This document shows positions 46,834 to 56,555 of a DNA stretch of 64,000 nucleotides, piece after piece. A program made the translations under genes and the position numbers. Numbering within the stretch: the first letter of the stretch is position 1; each line of letters starts with the position of its first letter. This stretch comes from Candidatus Gastranaerophilales bacterium. GTDB taxonomy: Bacteria > Cyanobacteriota > Vampirovibrionia > Gastranaerophilales > Gastranaerophilaceae. Location of the stretch: contig CALUWC010000006.1 in NCBI GenBank assembly GCA_944324395.1, forward strand, positions 1-64,000, read 5' to 3'. The notes under the pieces are model-generated. The model made no database searches, had not been told where the DNA came from, and worked only from the letters and a program-made list of their open reading frames with translations.

Positions 46834-48078
46834 ATGAAGAATTTTTTAGTACACAATGAAGAAACTATAAAGCAAATGTGCCAGAATATCGGCATAAGTA
46901 ATATTGAAGAATTATTTAAACAAATTCCGCCTCAAGTAAGATCCAACGGGTTAAATCTGCCCGGAGGATTAAGTGAAATGGAAACTCAGCGGACAATAAA
47001 AAATCTTGCAAAAGAAAACCAAGCCGATTACACCAGTTTTTTAGGCGGAGGAATCTACAACAAATTTATACCCGCCTGCATAGAACAAGTTGCAAACCGT
47101 TTTGAATTTAATACAGCATACACCCCCTACCAGCCTGAAATATCTCAAGGGACACTTCAGGTTATGTACGAATTTCAAACAATGATATGCCGCCTAACCG
47201 GAATGGACGTTGCAAACGCTACCGTATATGATGGAGGAACCGCTTGTGCCGAAAGTATTTTAATGGCTTGCAGAATTTCTAAAAAATACAAAGTTTGTGT
47301 AATGAATTCTCTAAATCCTGAATACAAAAAGGTCATAACAACTTATACAAACGCACAAAATATTCAAGTTGACTGGGTAGATGAAATCCCTGAAGATACC
47401 GCAGATTATGCCTGCACATTAGTACAAATTCCGGATTATTACGGAGAAATTATTCAGCCAAAAGAAGTTAAATGCTTATCTGTAATCTGCTGCGACCCTT
47501 CAACACTTTCTATACTGAAACCGCCTTCTGAATATGGTGCTGATATTGTGGCAGGAGACATTCAAACACTCGGTATTCCTATGAATTTCGGAGGACCCAC
47601 AGCAGGATTTATGGCATGTCGTGAAAAATACCTCAGACAAATGCCGGGACGGCTTGCAGGAAGAACCGTCGATAAAGAGGGGAAACAAGCATTCTGCCTG
47701 ACAATTCAAACAAGAGAACAGCATATAAAAAGAGAGAAAGCAACAAGCAACATCTGTTCCAATCAAGCATTGATTGCTCTTTGTGCAACATTATACTTAT
47801 CGGTTTTAGGCGAAAAAGGTTTTAAACAGGCGGGATACCTGTCTGCCAAAAATGCACATCTGTTATCTGACAAATTAAAAGAAAAAGGTATAAAAACTCT
47901 TAACAAAAATTTCTTCAATGAATTTACTATAGAAGTTCCTGATTCTGATGAATTTTTGTCAAAATTAAAAGAGAAAAAAATCTTAGGCGGAATAAAAATT
48001 GACAAAAACAAAATTCTTGTTGCTGCAACAGAAATGAATACAATAGAAGAAATTGAGCGGTATATTGCCGCAATATAA
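46834..48078 (+). CDS. gcvPA: Glycine dehydrogenase (decarboxylating) subunit 1
   Basis: The 414-residue protein is the N-terminal-half subunit of split GcvP: SFLGGGIYNKFIPA, TAYTPYQPEISQGTLQ, NATVYDGGTACAES, GDIQTLGIPMNFGGP and the TSNICSNQALIALCATLYLS end. It normally pairs with GcvPB, which holds the pyridoxal-phosphate lysine. gcvPB is not the next gene and not in this window, so it must lie elsewhere or be missing. Length is slightly below the usual 440-450. Confidence 0.9.
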   Translation: MKNFLVHNEETIKQMCQNIGISNIEELFKQIPPQVRSNGLNLPGGLSEMETQRTIKNLAKENQADYTSFLGGGIYNKFIPACIEQVANRFEFNTAYTPYQPEISQGTLQVMYEFQTMICRLTGMDVANATVYDGGTACAESILMACRISKKYKVCVMNSLNPEYKKVITTYTNAQNIQVDWVDEIPEDTADYACTLVQIPDYYGEIIQPKEVKCLSVICCDPSTLSILKPPSEYGADIVAGDIQTLGIPMNFGGPTAGFMACREKYLRQMPGRLAGRTVDKEGKQAFCLTIQTREQHIKREKATSNICSNQALIALCATLYLSVLGEKGFKQAGYLSAKNAHLLSDKLKEKGIKTLNKNFFNEFTIEVPDSDEFLSKLKEKKILGGIKIDKNKILVAATEMNTIEEIERYIAAI

Positions 48079-48093
48079 TAAAAAGGAGAAAAA

Positions 48094-48459
48094 ATGAAAC
48101 GACGTATTCTAATATTTACACTTTTAATATGTACCATTTCCGTATCAATGCCTGTAAATGCTGCAAGCAAAGCAGGAGGTTATTGCTGTCAGGATGATAA
48201 AGGCTGGAAATGCATTGGAAAAGGAAGAACCCCCGCTGACTATTGTGAACAATTCAAAAGATCAAATAAGGAAACCGGATATGTAGAACTTAAAGTAAGA
48301 GAAAAACGATATAAAGAATGTGTAACTTCGCTACAAAATTTGCTAAAAAACGGACAGTGTATTTCGACTGAAGATCCTAAAGAAGTGGCAGATTATATTA
48401 CAGGCAGAAAAAACCTGAAAGACAATCCTCCATCACTAAATATTGAAGGAGAAAAATAG
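48094..48459 (+). CDS. Small secreted Cys-containing protein A
   Basis: The 121-residue protein has a signal peptide (cleavage near VNA), then GGYCCQDDKGWKC, a YCEQF segment, and KECVTSLQNLLKNGQC. The spacing YC, then KEC, then Lxx-GxC is also found in the next gene, so the two may be related. AAAGGAG precedes the ATG. It follows gcvPA by 15 nt. Function unknown. Confidence 0.6.
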   Translation: MKRRILIFTLLICTISVSMPVNAASKAGGYCCQDDKGWKCIGKGRTPADYCEQFKRSNKETGYVELKVREKRYKECVTSLQNLLKNGQCISTEDPKEVADYITGRKNLKDNPPSLNIEGEK

Positions 48460-48461
48460 AT

Positions 48462-48872
48462 ATGAAATATCTCAAATTATTCTTAATTGCAGGAATTATA
48501 TTTATAACGACATCAGCAGCTTCAGCTAAACAATACACATATTATATGTGCGGATATGAAACATATACTCCTGAAATGAAGGTCTTTGATTATTGCCAGA
48601 CTATTTCTTATGGTGATACGAGAAATATGAAAGAATGCACGCAAAAATGGTTTCCAAGAATTGAACAATTGTATAACGCAGGAAAATGTAAAGAAGTAAC
48701 CTACAATACTGACAATTGCCTGAAAAGGAACAATAAAAGATTGAACTTCATATCTCGAAGAAAATGTGAAATCCGAGAAGGAAACAAAGCTCGAGCTGCG
48801 ATAATTGAAAAATATAAAAAAGAATTAGAAAAGCAGAACAAAATAATCCATAAAGAAATTTATGATAAATAA
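48462..48872 (+). CDS. Small secreted Cys-containing protein B
   Basis: The 136-residue protein has a signal peptide (cleavage near SAA/ASA) and shares with the preceding protein a YCQTIS, MKECTQKW, LYNAGKC pattern. The C-terminal half is very basic (KRNNKRLNFISRRKC and a long Lys/Glu helix). It starts 2 nt after the previous stop. Function unknown; a periplasmic role is inferred from the signal peptide. Confidence 0.6.
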   Translation: MKYLKLFLIAGIIFITTSAASAKQYTYYMCGYETYTPEMKVFDYCQTISYGDTRNMKECTQKWFPRIEQLYNAGKCKEVTYNTDNCLKRNNKRLNFISRRKCEIREGNKARAAIIEKYKKELEKQNKIIHKEIYDK

Positions 48873-48881
48873 ACATTACCC

Positions 48882-48909
48882 TTCACTTTTCTGCTTTTTA
48901 AGGTATAAT
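48882..48909 (+). promoter_or_regulatory. ftsH promoter
   Basis: TTCACT (48882-48887), a 16-base spacer, and TATAAT (48904-48909), about 43 nt before the ftsH ATG. Confidence 0.5.
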
Positions 48910-48952
48910 TTAGATACGAGAGTTTAATATTTTTTGAAAGGTTATTTTTATT

Positions 48953-50860
48953 ATGAACAAAAGTCAATCAATGGGTATGTATGTAATATTAGCTATTGTT
49001 GTTCTTGTCTTTATTTCCACAATATTTATGACAGGACCTTCAACCAGCACTACAGAAATTTCATATACTAATTTTTTACAAAAATTAGCCAATAAAGAAT
49101 TTGCAAAAATAGAAAAATACGACGAAATGATTATTGCAATTCCGAAAGATCAGCCTGCTTTACAAGAGACGAAATCAAAGGAAAATAAAAATACTGTTTC
49201 CCCGTTTCTGACTCCTGAAAATAAAAATATGCAGGCTCCGTTATACCAATTTAAAGTTCAAATTTCTGCAAACGACCCTGAATTGATGGATAAATTGAAC
49301 GCATCAGGTGCAGATATTACTGTAAAAAAAGCTCCTGAAACAAACCAGCTTGCAGGAAATATCGGGACATTTATAATTGTTTTGTTTGCTGTTATTTCTC
49401 TTGGTTTGATGATAAAAGCAATTCAAGCGGGCGGATCTCAGGCAATGTCGTTTGGAAAAAGTAAAGCGAAAATGCTTTTAGACTCAAAAGTTAAAACAAC
49501 ATTTAATGATGTTGCAGGTATTGACGAAGAGAAAAAAGAACTTGAAGAAATCGTTGACTTTTTGAAAAACGGCGAAAAATATATGAAGTTAGGAGCAAAA
49601 ATTCCAAAAGGTGTACTTCTTGTAGGGCCTCCCGGAACAGGTAAAACATTGATGGCAAAAGCTGTGGCAGGCGAAGCAAGTGTACCGTTCTTCTCAATTT
49701 CAGGCTCTGATTTTGTCGAAATGTTTGTCGGTGTCGGAGCCAGTCGTGTAAGAGATTTGTTTGAACAAGCTAAAAAACATCAGCCTTGTATTATATTTAT
49801 TGATGAAATTGATGCTGTAGGCCGTCAGCGTGGAGCAGGATTAGGCGGCGGACATGATGAACGAGAACAAACACTTAACCAGTTGCTAGTCGAAATGGAC
49901 GGTTTTGACGTTAACACTAACATTATTGTAATTGCTGCAACTAACAGACCGGATATTTTAGATAACGCTCTACTAAGACCGGGGAGATTTGATAGACAAA
50001 TATATATCAATGCTCCTGATGTTAAAGGCAGAGAACAAATTTTAGAAGTTCACGCAAGAAATAAAAAATTAGATAAGGATGTAGACCTTAAAGTTTTAGC
50101 AAAAAGAACTCCCGGCTTTACCGGTGCCGATTTACAAAATCTGTTAAATGAATCTGCACTTCTTGCTGCCAGAAACGGCGAAAATAAAATTACAATGGCA
50201 GATATCGATTGTTCAATCGACAGAGTAATCGCTGGTATAGAAAAACGAAGCAAAGTTCTGACTGATGCTGATAAAGAATTGACTTCATACCACGAAGTAG
50301 GACACGCTCTGATTGATAAATTACTTCCTGAAGCTAACGAACTTCATAAGGTTTCTATTATACCAAGAGGTATGGCTTTAGGTGTAACATGGACAAGACC
50401 CAAAGACGAAAGTGTCCACGTAAGCAAAGCAAAATTACTGGCTAAAATTGCAGTATCCCTGGGCGGACGTGCGGCAGAAGAAATTGTCTACGGCAAAGAT
50501 AACGTAAGTACAGGTGCCTCTCAAGATCTTATAAATGTAACGGATATCGCAAGAAAAATGGTTACAGCCTGGGGTATGTCAGAAAAATTAGGACCGATGG
50601 CATACGGTAAAAATCAGGAAAATGTCTTTATGGGCAGAGATTTCGGACACCAGAGAGATTATTCCGATCAGGTTGCTTTTGAAATAGATGAAGAAATTAA
50701 AAGAATTGTTGAAGAAAGATATGAACTAGCTAAACGTCTTTTAACCGAAAACAGAGATATGCTTGAGGAAATTTCAAAAGAACTGCTTGATAAAGAAACT
50801 ATTGATGATAAAGAATTTGAACAAATTATGGATAGAGTAAAAAGTGCAAGACAAGTTTAA
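48953..50860 (+). CDS. ftsH: ATP-dependent zinc metalloprotease FtsH
   Basis: The 635-residue protein has two transmembrane segments (about residues 7-26 and 131-153) flanking a periplasmic domain, then the AAA module (Walker A GPPGTGKT, Walker [13 protein letters not shown], second region [25 protein letters not shown]) and the M41 protease with HEVGH. It degrades membrane and regulatory proteins. AAAGG lies upstream of the ATG. The gene ends inside the start of the corrinoid-protein gene. Confidence 0.95.
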   Translation: MNKSQSMGMYVILAIVVLVFISTIFMTGPSTSTTEISYTNFLQKLANKEFAKIEKYDEMIIAIPKDQPALQETKSKENKNTVSPFLTPENKNMQAPLYQFKVQISANDPELMDKLNASGADITVKKAPETNQLAGNIGTFIIVLFAVISLGLMIKAIQAGGSQAMSFGKSKAKMLLDSKVKTTFNDVAGIDEEKKELEEIVDFLKNGEKYMKLGAKIPKGVLLVGPPGTGKTLMAKAVAGEASVPFFSISGSDFVEMFVGVGASRVRDLFEQAKKHQPCIIFIDEIDAVGRQRGAGLGGGHDEREQTLNQLLVEMDGFDVNTNIIVIAATNRPDILDNALLRPGRFDRQIYINAPDVKGREQILEVHARNKKLDKDVDLKVLAKRTPGFTGADLQNLLNESALLAARNGENKITMADIDCSIDRVIAGIEKRSKVLTDADKELTSYHEVGHALIDKLLPEANELHKVSIIPRGMALGVTWTRPKDESVHVSKAKLLAKIAVSLGGRAAEEIVYGKDNVSTGASQDLINVTDIARKMVTAWGMSEKLGPMAYGKNQENVFMGRDFGHQRDYSDQVAFEIDEEIKRIVEERYELAKRLLTENRDMLEEISKELLDKETIDDKEFEQIMDRVKSARQV

Positions 50861-51632
50861 AATCACCAAAAATTCAAAACTTTTTGCGTTGTTATTAAAC
50901 ATATTCAATCCGAAGGAAAATTTTGAAATATCAAAAAACTATTTCAAATCCGAAAATCCTTCGGATTTGATAAATATTGCACAAAAAACAGACTGCGATA
51001 TTTTAGCATTAAGATTTAATATACTGGAAGAAGAACAAATTCCACAAGCCGTTAACCTTCTGCACAAAATACTGCCCTCAATCTTCAAACCTCTTATGAT
51101 ATGCGGAACAGGTGATGACGAGTTAGATAAAAAACTACTGCCAGAACTAATCAATAATCTTGATAGAAATGAGTGCATAATTTCTTATGCAAATGAAGCG
51201 ACTTACAAAAATATTGTACCGGAAGTAATAAAAAATGATCATTATTTGGTGTTAAAAAGCCCGATAGACATTAATCTAGCAAAAGAATTAAATATCTTAT
51301 CTTCAGATTTAGGACTGGCACTTGACAGAATTATAATCAATACTGATATAGGCGGTCTAGGCTACGGCTATGAATACGGGTTCAGCATTATGGAAAAAAT
51401 AAACCTTGAAAATGATAAGTACCTGAACCTTCCAATAATATCTGATGCTTCAACAGAGGCATTACAAACCAAAGAAGCAAAATCAAATGACTACTCAAAA
51501 AGCTGGGGGAATATTGAAAAAAGAGCAAGAATGATTGAACTAAGTGCCTCTGCAGGAGTTATATCAGCCGGAGCTAATATAATAACACTTAATATTCCGG
51601 AAAATATTTCTATAGTGAAAGGTTTGGTATAA
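50844..51632 (+). CDS. acsD: Corrinoid iron-sulfur protein small subunit-like (AcsD/CdhD)
   Basis: The 262-residue TIM-barrel-like protein resembles the CFeSP small subunit in [37 protein letters not shown], and the [19 protein letters not shown] motif. It is shorter than the usual about 310 residues. In the Wood-Ljungdahl pathway CFeSP carries a methyl group from methyl-tetrahydrofolate to acetyl-CoA synthase. The start is a GTG at 50844, overlapping ftsH by 17 nt. The large subunit follows 2 nt later. No CODH/ACS or methyltransferase gene is visible here. Confidence 0.75.
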   Translation: MQDKFKITKNSKLFALLLNIFNPKENFEISKNYFKSENPSDLINIAQKTDCDILALRFNILEEEQIPQAVNLLHKILPSIFKPLMICGTGDDELDKKLLPELINNLDRNECIISYANEATYKNIVPEVIKNDHYLVLKSPIDINLAKELNILSSDLGLALDRIIINTDIGGLGYGYEYGFSIMEKINLENDKYLNLPIISDASTEALQTKEAKSNDYSKSWGNIEKRARMIELSASAGVISAGANIITLNIPENISIVKGLV

Positions 51633-51634
51633 AA

Positions 51635-52765
51635 ATGGAAATGACAGGACTTCAAATCTTCAAATACCTGCCCGGTGCTAAAAAAACAGAAAAAGCCAAC
51701 TGTAAAGAGTGCGGCTGTCCTACATGTATGGCTTATGCTTTGAAACTTGCAAAACAGAATATAGAATTATCTAAATGCCCCTATATAAATGATGAACTGA
51801 AAGAAAAATATCTTCACAGCATAAAACACCCGCAAAAAACCATTGAAATAAAAGGATTGAAAATCGGCGGAGAAAATGTGCTGCACAGACACGAAAAAAC
51901 ATTTCTAAACAGAACAACACTTGCGATTATAATTGATTGTACAAACCCCGACTATCAACATATTATAAAAAGAATCAATGAATTTGAAATAAAAGGCGTT
52001 AATGAATTATTCCATATTGATTTGATTATATTGAAAAATTTCAATAACAACAAACCTCTTGTATCTAACGTTCCTTTTATTACTTTTGAAGAATTTGAAA
52101 ATTACAAATTCATAAAAATATATGACAAAGATTTTAATCAAACAAAAACACAATTGATAGAAATACGTAAAAAAGCAATTTTAGAAAAAGATGAAAAATA
52201 TTCAGATCCGGTCTGTGTTTTTATGAACAAACAAGATGACACCTATTCATCCTGTGCCAAAGCAAGTTACTATATATGCAAATACGCAAATATGATAGTT
52301 TTTGAAAACTTTGATGAAGCAATGTTTTCAACCATTGTCAGATTAAGAGAAAATATATATACAGATCCGCAAAAACCTCTGCAAGTGGAATCCAATCTTT
52401 ATGAATTTAATAATCCGGATAAAAATTCTATAGTATTTTTAACAACAAATTTTGCACTAACATTTTTTGCAGTTGCAAACGAACTTGAAAATCTGCCTGT
52501 TCCCTCATTTCTTATAGTAATTCCGGCAGAAGGAATGAGCGTATTAACAGCCTGGTCTGCAGAAAAATTTACAGCACAAATTGTTGCTAATACCTTGAAA
52601 AATCTCGATATAAGAAACAGACTAAATACAAGAACAATTATCATTCCGGGTCTGCTTTCTCATACTATAGAAGAGCTGACAGAAGCTGTTCCAGATTTTA
52701 AATTTGTTGTCGGAACAAACGAAGCTTCTGCTATAAAAGATTTTGTAAAAAATTTACAGCTATAA
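51635..52765 (+). CDS. acsC: Corrinoid iron-sulfur protein large subunit-like (AcsC/CdhE)
   Basis: The 376-residue protein begins MEMTGLQIFKYLPGAK, and holds four cluster-type Cys (23, 26, 31 and 48, in NCKECGCPTC and SKCPY), the 4Fe-4S site of CFeSP. The C-terminal part TTNFALTFFAVANELE, PAEGMSVLTAWSAEKFTA and IIIPGLLSH matches the corrinoid-binding domain of AcsC. It is shorter than the usual about 445, with a compact middle barrel. It is coupled to acsD. It would carry a methyl-corrinoid, but the donor and acceptor are unknown. Confidence 0.8.
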   Translation: MEMTGLQIFKYLPGAKKTEKANCKECGCPTCMAYALKLAKQNIELSKCPYINDELKEKYLHSIKHPQKTIEIKGLKIGGENVLHRHEKTFLNRTTLAIIIDCTNPDYQHIIKRINEFEIKGVNELFHIDLIILKNFNNNKPLVSNVPFITFEEFENYKFIKIYDKDFNQTKTQLIEIRKKAILEKDEKYSDPVCVFMNKQDDTYSSCAKASYYICKYANMIVFENFDEAMFSTIVRLRENIYTDPQKPLQVESNLYEFNNPDKNSIVFLTTNFALTFFAVANELENLPVPSFLIVIPAEGMSVLTAWSAEKFTAQIVANTLKNLDIRNRLNTRTIIIPGLLSHTIEELTEAVPDFKFVVGTNEASAIKDFVKNLQL

Positions 52766-54307
52766 CAGTTCATGAATAATCAACACAACTGTTTCTCCAG
52801 GCTTTAAAGTCAAAGAAACCTTGCCCTTTTTAGTATCAGGCATATCAGAAATTTTGATAGGAAGCACATTCTGTTTTTTAGGATTAAATTTCGGAACTTT
52901 GACAGTAACCTTTACCGGTTCGTCAAAATTCAAATTCCCTATAGTCACAACTCTTTTTATATTATTAGCAAAAGAATATGCAAAAACTTTTTGATTATTA
53001 GTTTTTAATGGTGTAAAAGTATCTTCATTTAAGACCGGTAAAATACTCTTTTTAACATTGTTGCCTAATAGAAAATTATTTTTAATTTCAACATTTCTGC
53101 CGCCGGGTTTTCTTGAAAAATTAAAAATATCAATCTTCCCCCGATGAGTAAAATACATATCATCGTCAGTTGAGGTTTCGTCAGCTAATTTGTTACCTTT
53201 ACGGTAATAATAATCATCACCTGTCTGGAAACCGTCTACAAAATAAGAATTAACCGGCAATGTAGCATTAAGCCAAATCATCATATCACTAAGATTTTGC
53301 CCTTTTAACAGTATCGGACTAACCTCATCATGAGTAGTAAAACTGCCAATTACACTTTTTTTATCCTGAAATTTTTTAGTATTATTTAAAGTTGCAGAGA
53401 TTTGTGAATAAAGTTCTTTAGCATTTTTCCAGTCTTTTATGTTAAAAAAAGAGCCGTAATAACCGTCAAAACCTGCTTCTAATAACTTATTGTACGGAGT
53501 AAAAACAGCATACGGGGAAATTGCATCATGCCATGATTCTGAAGATTCAGCCAGCCATAAAAATTCAGGATCCTTTTCTCTTGAATATGTAATCAATTCT
53601 TTCCAAAAAGCTGCAGTTTTTGAATGTGCAACATCTGCTCTAATGCCGTCTACACCCAGACTCATCATATATTTGACAAAATCTTTATATAGAGAATATA
53701 CATTTGTATCAATTTTTTCTTCGGTACCGACAGACAGCAATCTTACATCTGTCCAATCAGAAGGGACAACAGGCTCCCCGCCGGGGGTGCTTACAAACAA
53801 ATCAGGTCTTTGCAAATACAGATCATAAGATGCACATGCAGGAACATCAACAATTACCCTGATATCTCTTTTATGAGCCTCTTCAATAAACAATTTTGCC
53901 TGTTCTTCTAATGACAATTTAGAATCTTTATCGTACAAATCCTCACTGATAGTATCGAATGCAGCAGCAGAATATAAACTGCCTGCAGTACCAAGAGCTT
54001 TCAGCTTACCTGTAGGTGTAATAGGCAAAATATGGATAGTATTAATTCCAAGATTTTTTAACTCATCTAATCTATCAATAGCATTAAGGAATGTACCTTT
54101 CTTTTCACCCATTTTTTCTTGAATAAAGCCATCCCCATTAATATCGTTGGAATTAAAAGATCTAATATTAATTTCCATAATAACTGCATCATTATTTAAA
54201 AATTTTGAACGCAAGTCATTATGCCATGTGTCTTCTATAGAATAAGCACTTAAACATGAAAAACCAAAAAGAACTGCTACAGATAAAAGTCTGCCAAATA
54301 TTTTCAT
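52760..54307 (-). CDS. Secreted GH13 alpha-amylase-family enzyme
   Basis: The 515-residue protein has a signal peptide (cleavage near SAYS) and a GH13 barrel: INTIHILPITPTG, VIVDVPACASYD, the nucleophile Asp in DGIRADVAHS, the acid/base Glu in FLWLAESSESW and the third Asp in FTTHDEVSP. A C-terminal beta domain follows. It should cleave or transfer alpha-glucan outside the cytoplasm; the exact activity is not evident. I start at the ATG at 54307 because GGAG lies 5 nt upstream, rather than at a GTG six bases earlier. It overlaps acsC by 6 nt. Confidence 0.85.
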   Translation of the reverse strand: MKIFGRLLSVAVLFGFSCLSAYSIEDTWHNDLRSKFLNNDAVIMEINIRSFNSNDINGDGFIQEKMGEKKGTFLNAIDRLDELKNLGINTIHILPITPTGKLKALGTAGSLYSAAAFDTISEDLYDKDSKLSLEEQAKLFIEEAHKRDIRVIVDVPACASYDLYLQRPDLFVSTPGGEPVVPSDWTDVRLLSVGTEEKIDTNVYSLYKDFVKYMMSLGVDGIRADVAHSKTAAFWKELITYSREKDPEFLWLAESSESWHDAISPYAVFTPYNKLLEAGFDGYYGSFFNIKDWKNAKELYSQISATLNNTKKFQDKKSVIGSFTTHDEVSPILLKGQNLSDMMIWLNATLPVNSYFVDGFQTGDDYYYRKGNKLADETSTDDDMYFTHRGKIDIFNFSRKPGGRNVEIKNNFLLGNNVKKSILPVLNEDTFTPLKTNNQKVFAYSFANNIKRVVTIGNLNFDEPVKVTVKVPKFNPKKQNVLPIKISDMPDTKKGKVSLTLKPGETVVLIIHELL

Positions 54308-54336
54308 AAACACTCCTACAAATTTCTTTTACAGCT

Positions 54337-55023
54337 TTATTGTTCAGGAATAAATAATTCCTGCCCGATATTTATTCTGTCTAAAGATTCCAGATTATTA
54401 ACTTTCCTTACTAATTCGGCTTTTTCAGGAGAAAAAGAACCATAATAATGTTTCAATATACTTTCACCGGTATCTCCAGATTTAACAATGTATTTTTTCA
54501 TTTTTGATTTATCCAAATTAGCAGCCGGCTGAGACACAGCAGAGTCAACAGTATTAGTTTCCTGCTCTAAAACAGTATTATTTTGAACCGGAGGAACAAC
54601 TTCATCTTCAGACGGTACAGTAACTTTGGCTTCTACTATATCCTGAGCTGATTCGGCTTGCTGCTCCAAAGTTGCAGGCTTATGAGATACAGCCGCAGAA
54701 TTAAAAACTAATTTGCCGGATTTTGCATAATAAAAGCCGGTTACAAAAGTCAAACCCAAACTTACAACAACACCGATTAAAAACCCCAATATAATATATG
54801 CAGTCGGAGAATTTGTATTGAACTGAGTAGCTTTGAAATTCTGCCACAACAAATCAATTTCCTGAGCTTTACTTCCGTTATCTGAATCTGAAGGTGCTTC
54901 ATAATCAACAGGTCTTATATATTCCCCCATATCATTCTCATCATCTTGCTGTCTTACCAGATTTTCAATAACTTCCATACTTTCTCTTGATAATGTAGAT
55001 CTTCTTATTGTCGAACTTTTCAT
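54337..55023 (-). CDS. Membrane-anchored LysM-domain protein
   Basis: The 228-residue protein has a cytoplasmic acidic N-terminus, one transmembrane segment (PTAYIILGFLIGVVVSLGLTF, about residues 74-94), a Val/Glu/Pro-rich linker and a C-terminal LysM domain (KKYIVKSGDTGESILKHYYG to NIGQELFIPEQ, about residues 176-228). LysM binds peptidoglycan, so it probably links inner membrane and cell wall. It lies 29 nt upstream of the GH13 gene on the same strand. Confidence 0.8.
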   Translation of the reverse strand: MKSSTIRRSTLSRESMEVIENLVRQQDDENDMGEYIRPVDYEAPSDSDNGSKAQEIDLLWQNFKATQFNTNSPTAYIILGFLIGVVVSLGLTFVTGFYYAKSGKLVFNSAAVSHKPATLEQQAESAQDIVEAKVTVPSEDEVVPPVQNNTVLEQETNTVDSAVSQPAANLDKSKMKKYIVKSGDTGESILKHYYGSFSPEKAELVRKVNNLESLDRINIGQELFIPEQ

Positions 55024-55126
55024 AACTACCTCACTACCCTGTCTTAATAATTAAAATATTAGCACGAGAAAAGCCAATATTCAAGCATTTATAAAAAGGA
55101 CTTATAAAGAGATAAAAGCAAAAAAT

Positions 55127-55153
55127 ATCCGGCAGAAATAAAAACTGCCGGAT
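55127..55153 (-). terminator. Terminator of the HU gene
   Basis: ATCCGGCAG/CTGCCGGAT with a 9-nt loop, followed on the minus strand by ATTTTTT, 24 nt past the HU stop. Confidence 0.85.
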
Positions 55154-55176
55154 TAAATTTATTCGCTAAGCAAAAA

Positions 55177-55449
55177 TTACTTAACAAGTTCTTTGAATTT
55201 TTTACCTGCTGAAAATGCTGGAACAGTTTTAGCAGCGATTTTCAAAGTAGCACCAGTTTGAGGGTTTCTGCCAGTTCTAGCAGCTCTTTTACGAGCTTCG
55301 AAAGTACCGAAACCAACTAATGTAACTTTTTTGCCTTTAGAAACTGTTTTTTGAATAGTTTCTAATGTAGCTGATAAAATGTCAGCAGTTGCTTTTTGAG
55401 AAACTTTTGCTTTTTTAGATACTTCTTTTACTAATTCTTCTTTGTTCAT
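55177..55449 (-). CDS. hup: DNA-binding protein HU
   Basis: The 90-residue protein is a typical HU: MNKEELVKEVSKKAKVSQK start, GKKVTLVGFGTFEARKRAARTGRNPQTG with the DNA-intercalating Pro in NPQTG, and FSAGKKFKELVK end. It compacts DNA as a dimer. I start at 55449, which has AGGAGG 7 nt upstream and yields the family N-terminus. Its own strong promoter and terminator make it a single, highly expressed unit. Confidence 0.95.
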   Translation of the reverse strand: MNKEELVKEVSKKAKVSQKATADILSATLETIQKTVSKGKKVTLVGFGTFEARKRAARTGRNPQTGATLKIAAKTVPAFSAGKKFKELVK

Positions 55450-55520
55450 TATGAACCTCCTTCTTCCTTTTACCACGGAGAGAATAACCATTTCCCGCAG
55501 CTTATGTAATCGACAAATTT

Positions 55521-55548
55521 ATTATAACATTTTTTTTAAGACTGTCAA
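55521..55548 (-). promoter_or_regulatory. hup promoter
   Basis: Minus strand TTGACA (55548-55543), a 16-base spacer ending in TGT (extended -10), and TATAAT (55526-55521). Both hexamers are perfect, consistent with high expression. Confidence 0.75.
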
Positions 55549-55634
55549 GGGTTTTAGATATTAATTTTCTATGAAATCTAATCATAACAGATATCTTAAA
55601 GGATATAACCCGTAAAAGTCAATCATATCAATAA

Positions 55635-56510
55635 TTAAGAGTCTTGATTAAGCTTGGCAAATTTTACATTCTGATAAAAATATTGCAAAATTTGATATGC
55701 GTTATAGCCTTGTTTTGCTAAATTATTAGCACCATGCTGCGACATACCGACACCATGACCCTTTTTACCAACCTCCTCATCAAAGGAAGGTACCGAACGC
55801 AAATAAGGAGCAGAACCACCCCATATAGAAGTATTAGTCATTCCGCCTGCGGATGCAAAGTAATATGCTGAAATTATTTTCATATCATAGGTCAAAACCA
55901 GACCATGCGTTTCTTCCACAGCTTTATTAGTAATATTAGTTTCTGAAGAAGCACCGCCGTAGGCCTGATCTTCGGTATTATCTTTTAAATCGTATCCGTA
56001 TTTTGCCTGTTTACCCAAATTAGCAAGAGCGAAACTTCTCGCAGCAATAGCCTGAGCCTTTAATGCTTCATACTCCCAGCTGGCAGGCATTTCGGAAGGT
56101 ACAACACCTTTAATATAACTTTCCAAATCAATATCATTAATAACAGTCAATTTACCGTTATCATTTTTTACCATAAGTTTACCGCGATACCATTTACCTT
56201 TAGTACTTACATAGCCGTCTGTATCAGGTCTTAAAACAATACTGCCGGTTCCGAGAGAATAATAATGACCGCCACTATAAACAGCAATTTCATTCTTATA
56301 AGGAACAAGAGTGTAACCTTTCATAGCACTTGCGGTACAAACTGTTTTGTTTGTATTCACATCAATCATTCGGCCGTTAACATTTGTGCCGATACCTGCT
56401 TGATCAACCTGGGTCAGCAGACCTATCTTTATTGCATAGCCGGGATTTGATATAATTAAATTGATTATTAAAACTGATAATAAAACTACAATCTTCTTCA
56501 TAACTTCCAT
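55635..56510 (-). CDS. SpoIID/LytB-family protein
   Basis: The 291-residue protein has a signal peptide (cleavage near NPGYA) and the SpoIID domain: ESYIKGVVPSEMPASWEYEALKAQAIAARSFA, TEDQAYGG, AYYFASAGGMTNTS and KGHGVGMSQHGANNLAKQG. SpoIID relatives are lytic transglycosylases acting on denuded glycan; non-sporulating bacteria also carry them. The ATG at 56510 and another 9 nt later are both possible. It follows the lytic transglycosylase gene by 45 nt, so the pair may remodel peptidoglycan together. Confidence 0.85.
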   Translation of the reverse strand: MEVMKKIVVLLSVLIINLIISNPGYAIKIGLLTQVDQAGIGTNVNGRMIDVNTNKTVCTASAMKGYTLVPYKNEIAVYSGGHYYSLGTGSIVLRPDTDGYVSTKGKWYRGKLMVKNDNGKLTVINDIDLESYIKGVVPSEMPASWEYEALKAQAIAARSFALANLGKQAKYGYDLKDNTEDQAYGGASSETNITNKAVEETHGLVLTYDMKIISAYYFASAGGMTNTSIWGGSAPYLRSVPSFDEEVGKKGHGVGMSQHGANNLAKQGYNAYQILQYFYQNVKFAKLNQDS

Positions 56511-56555
56511 TTTATCACTTTATACAAGAATGTAATAAACCAAAAGTATGATTTA

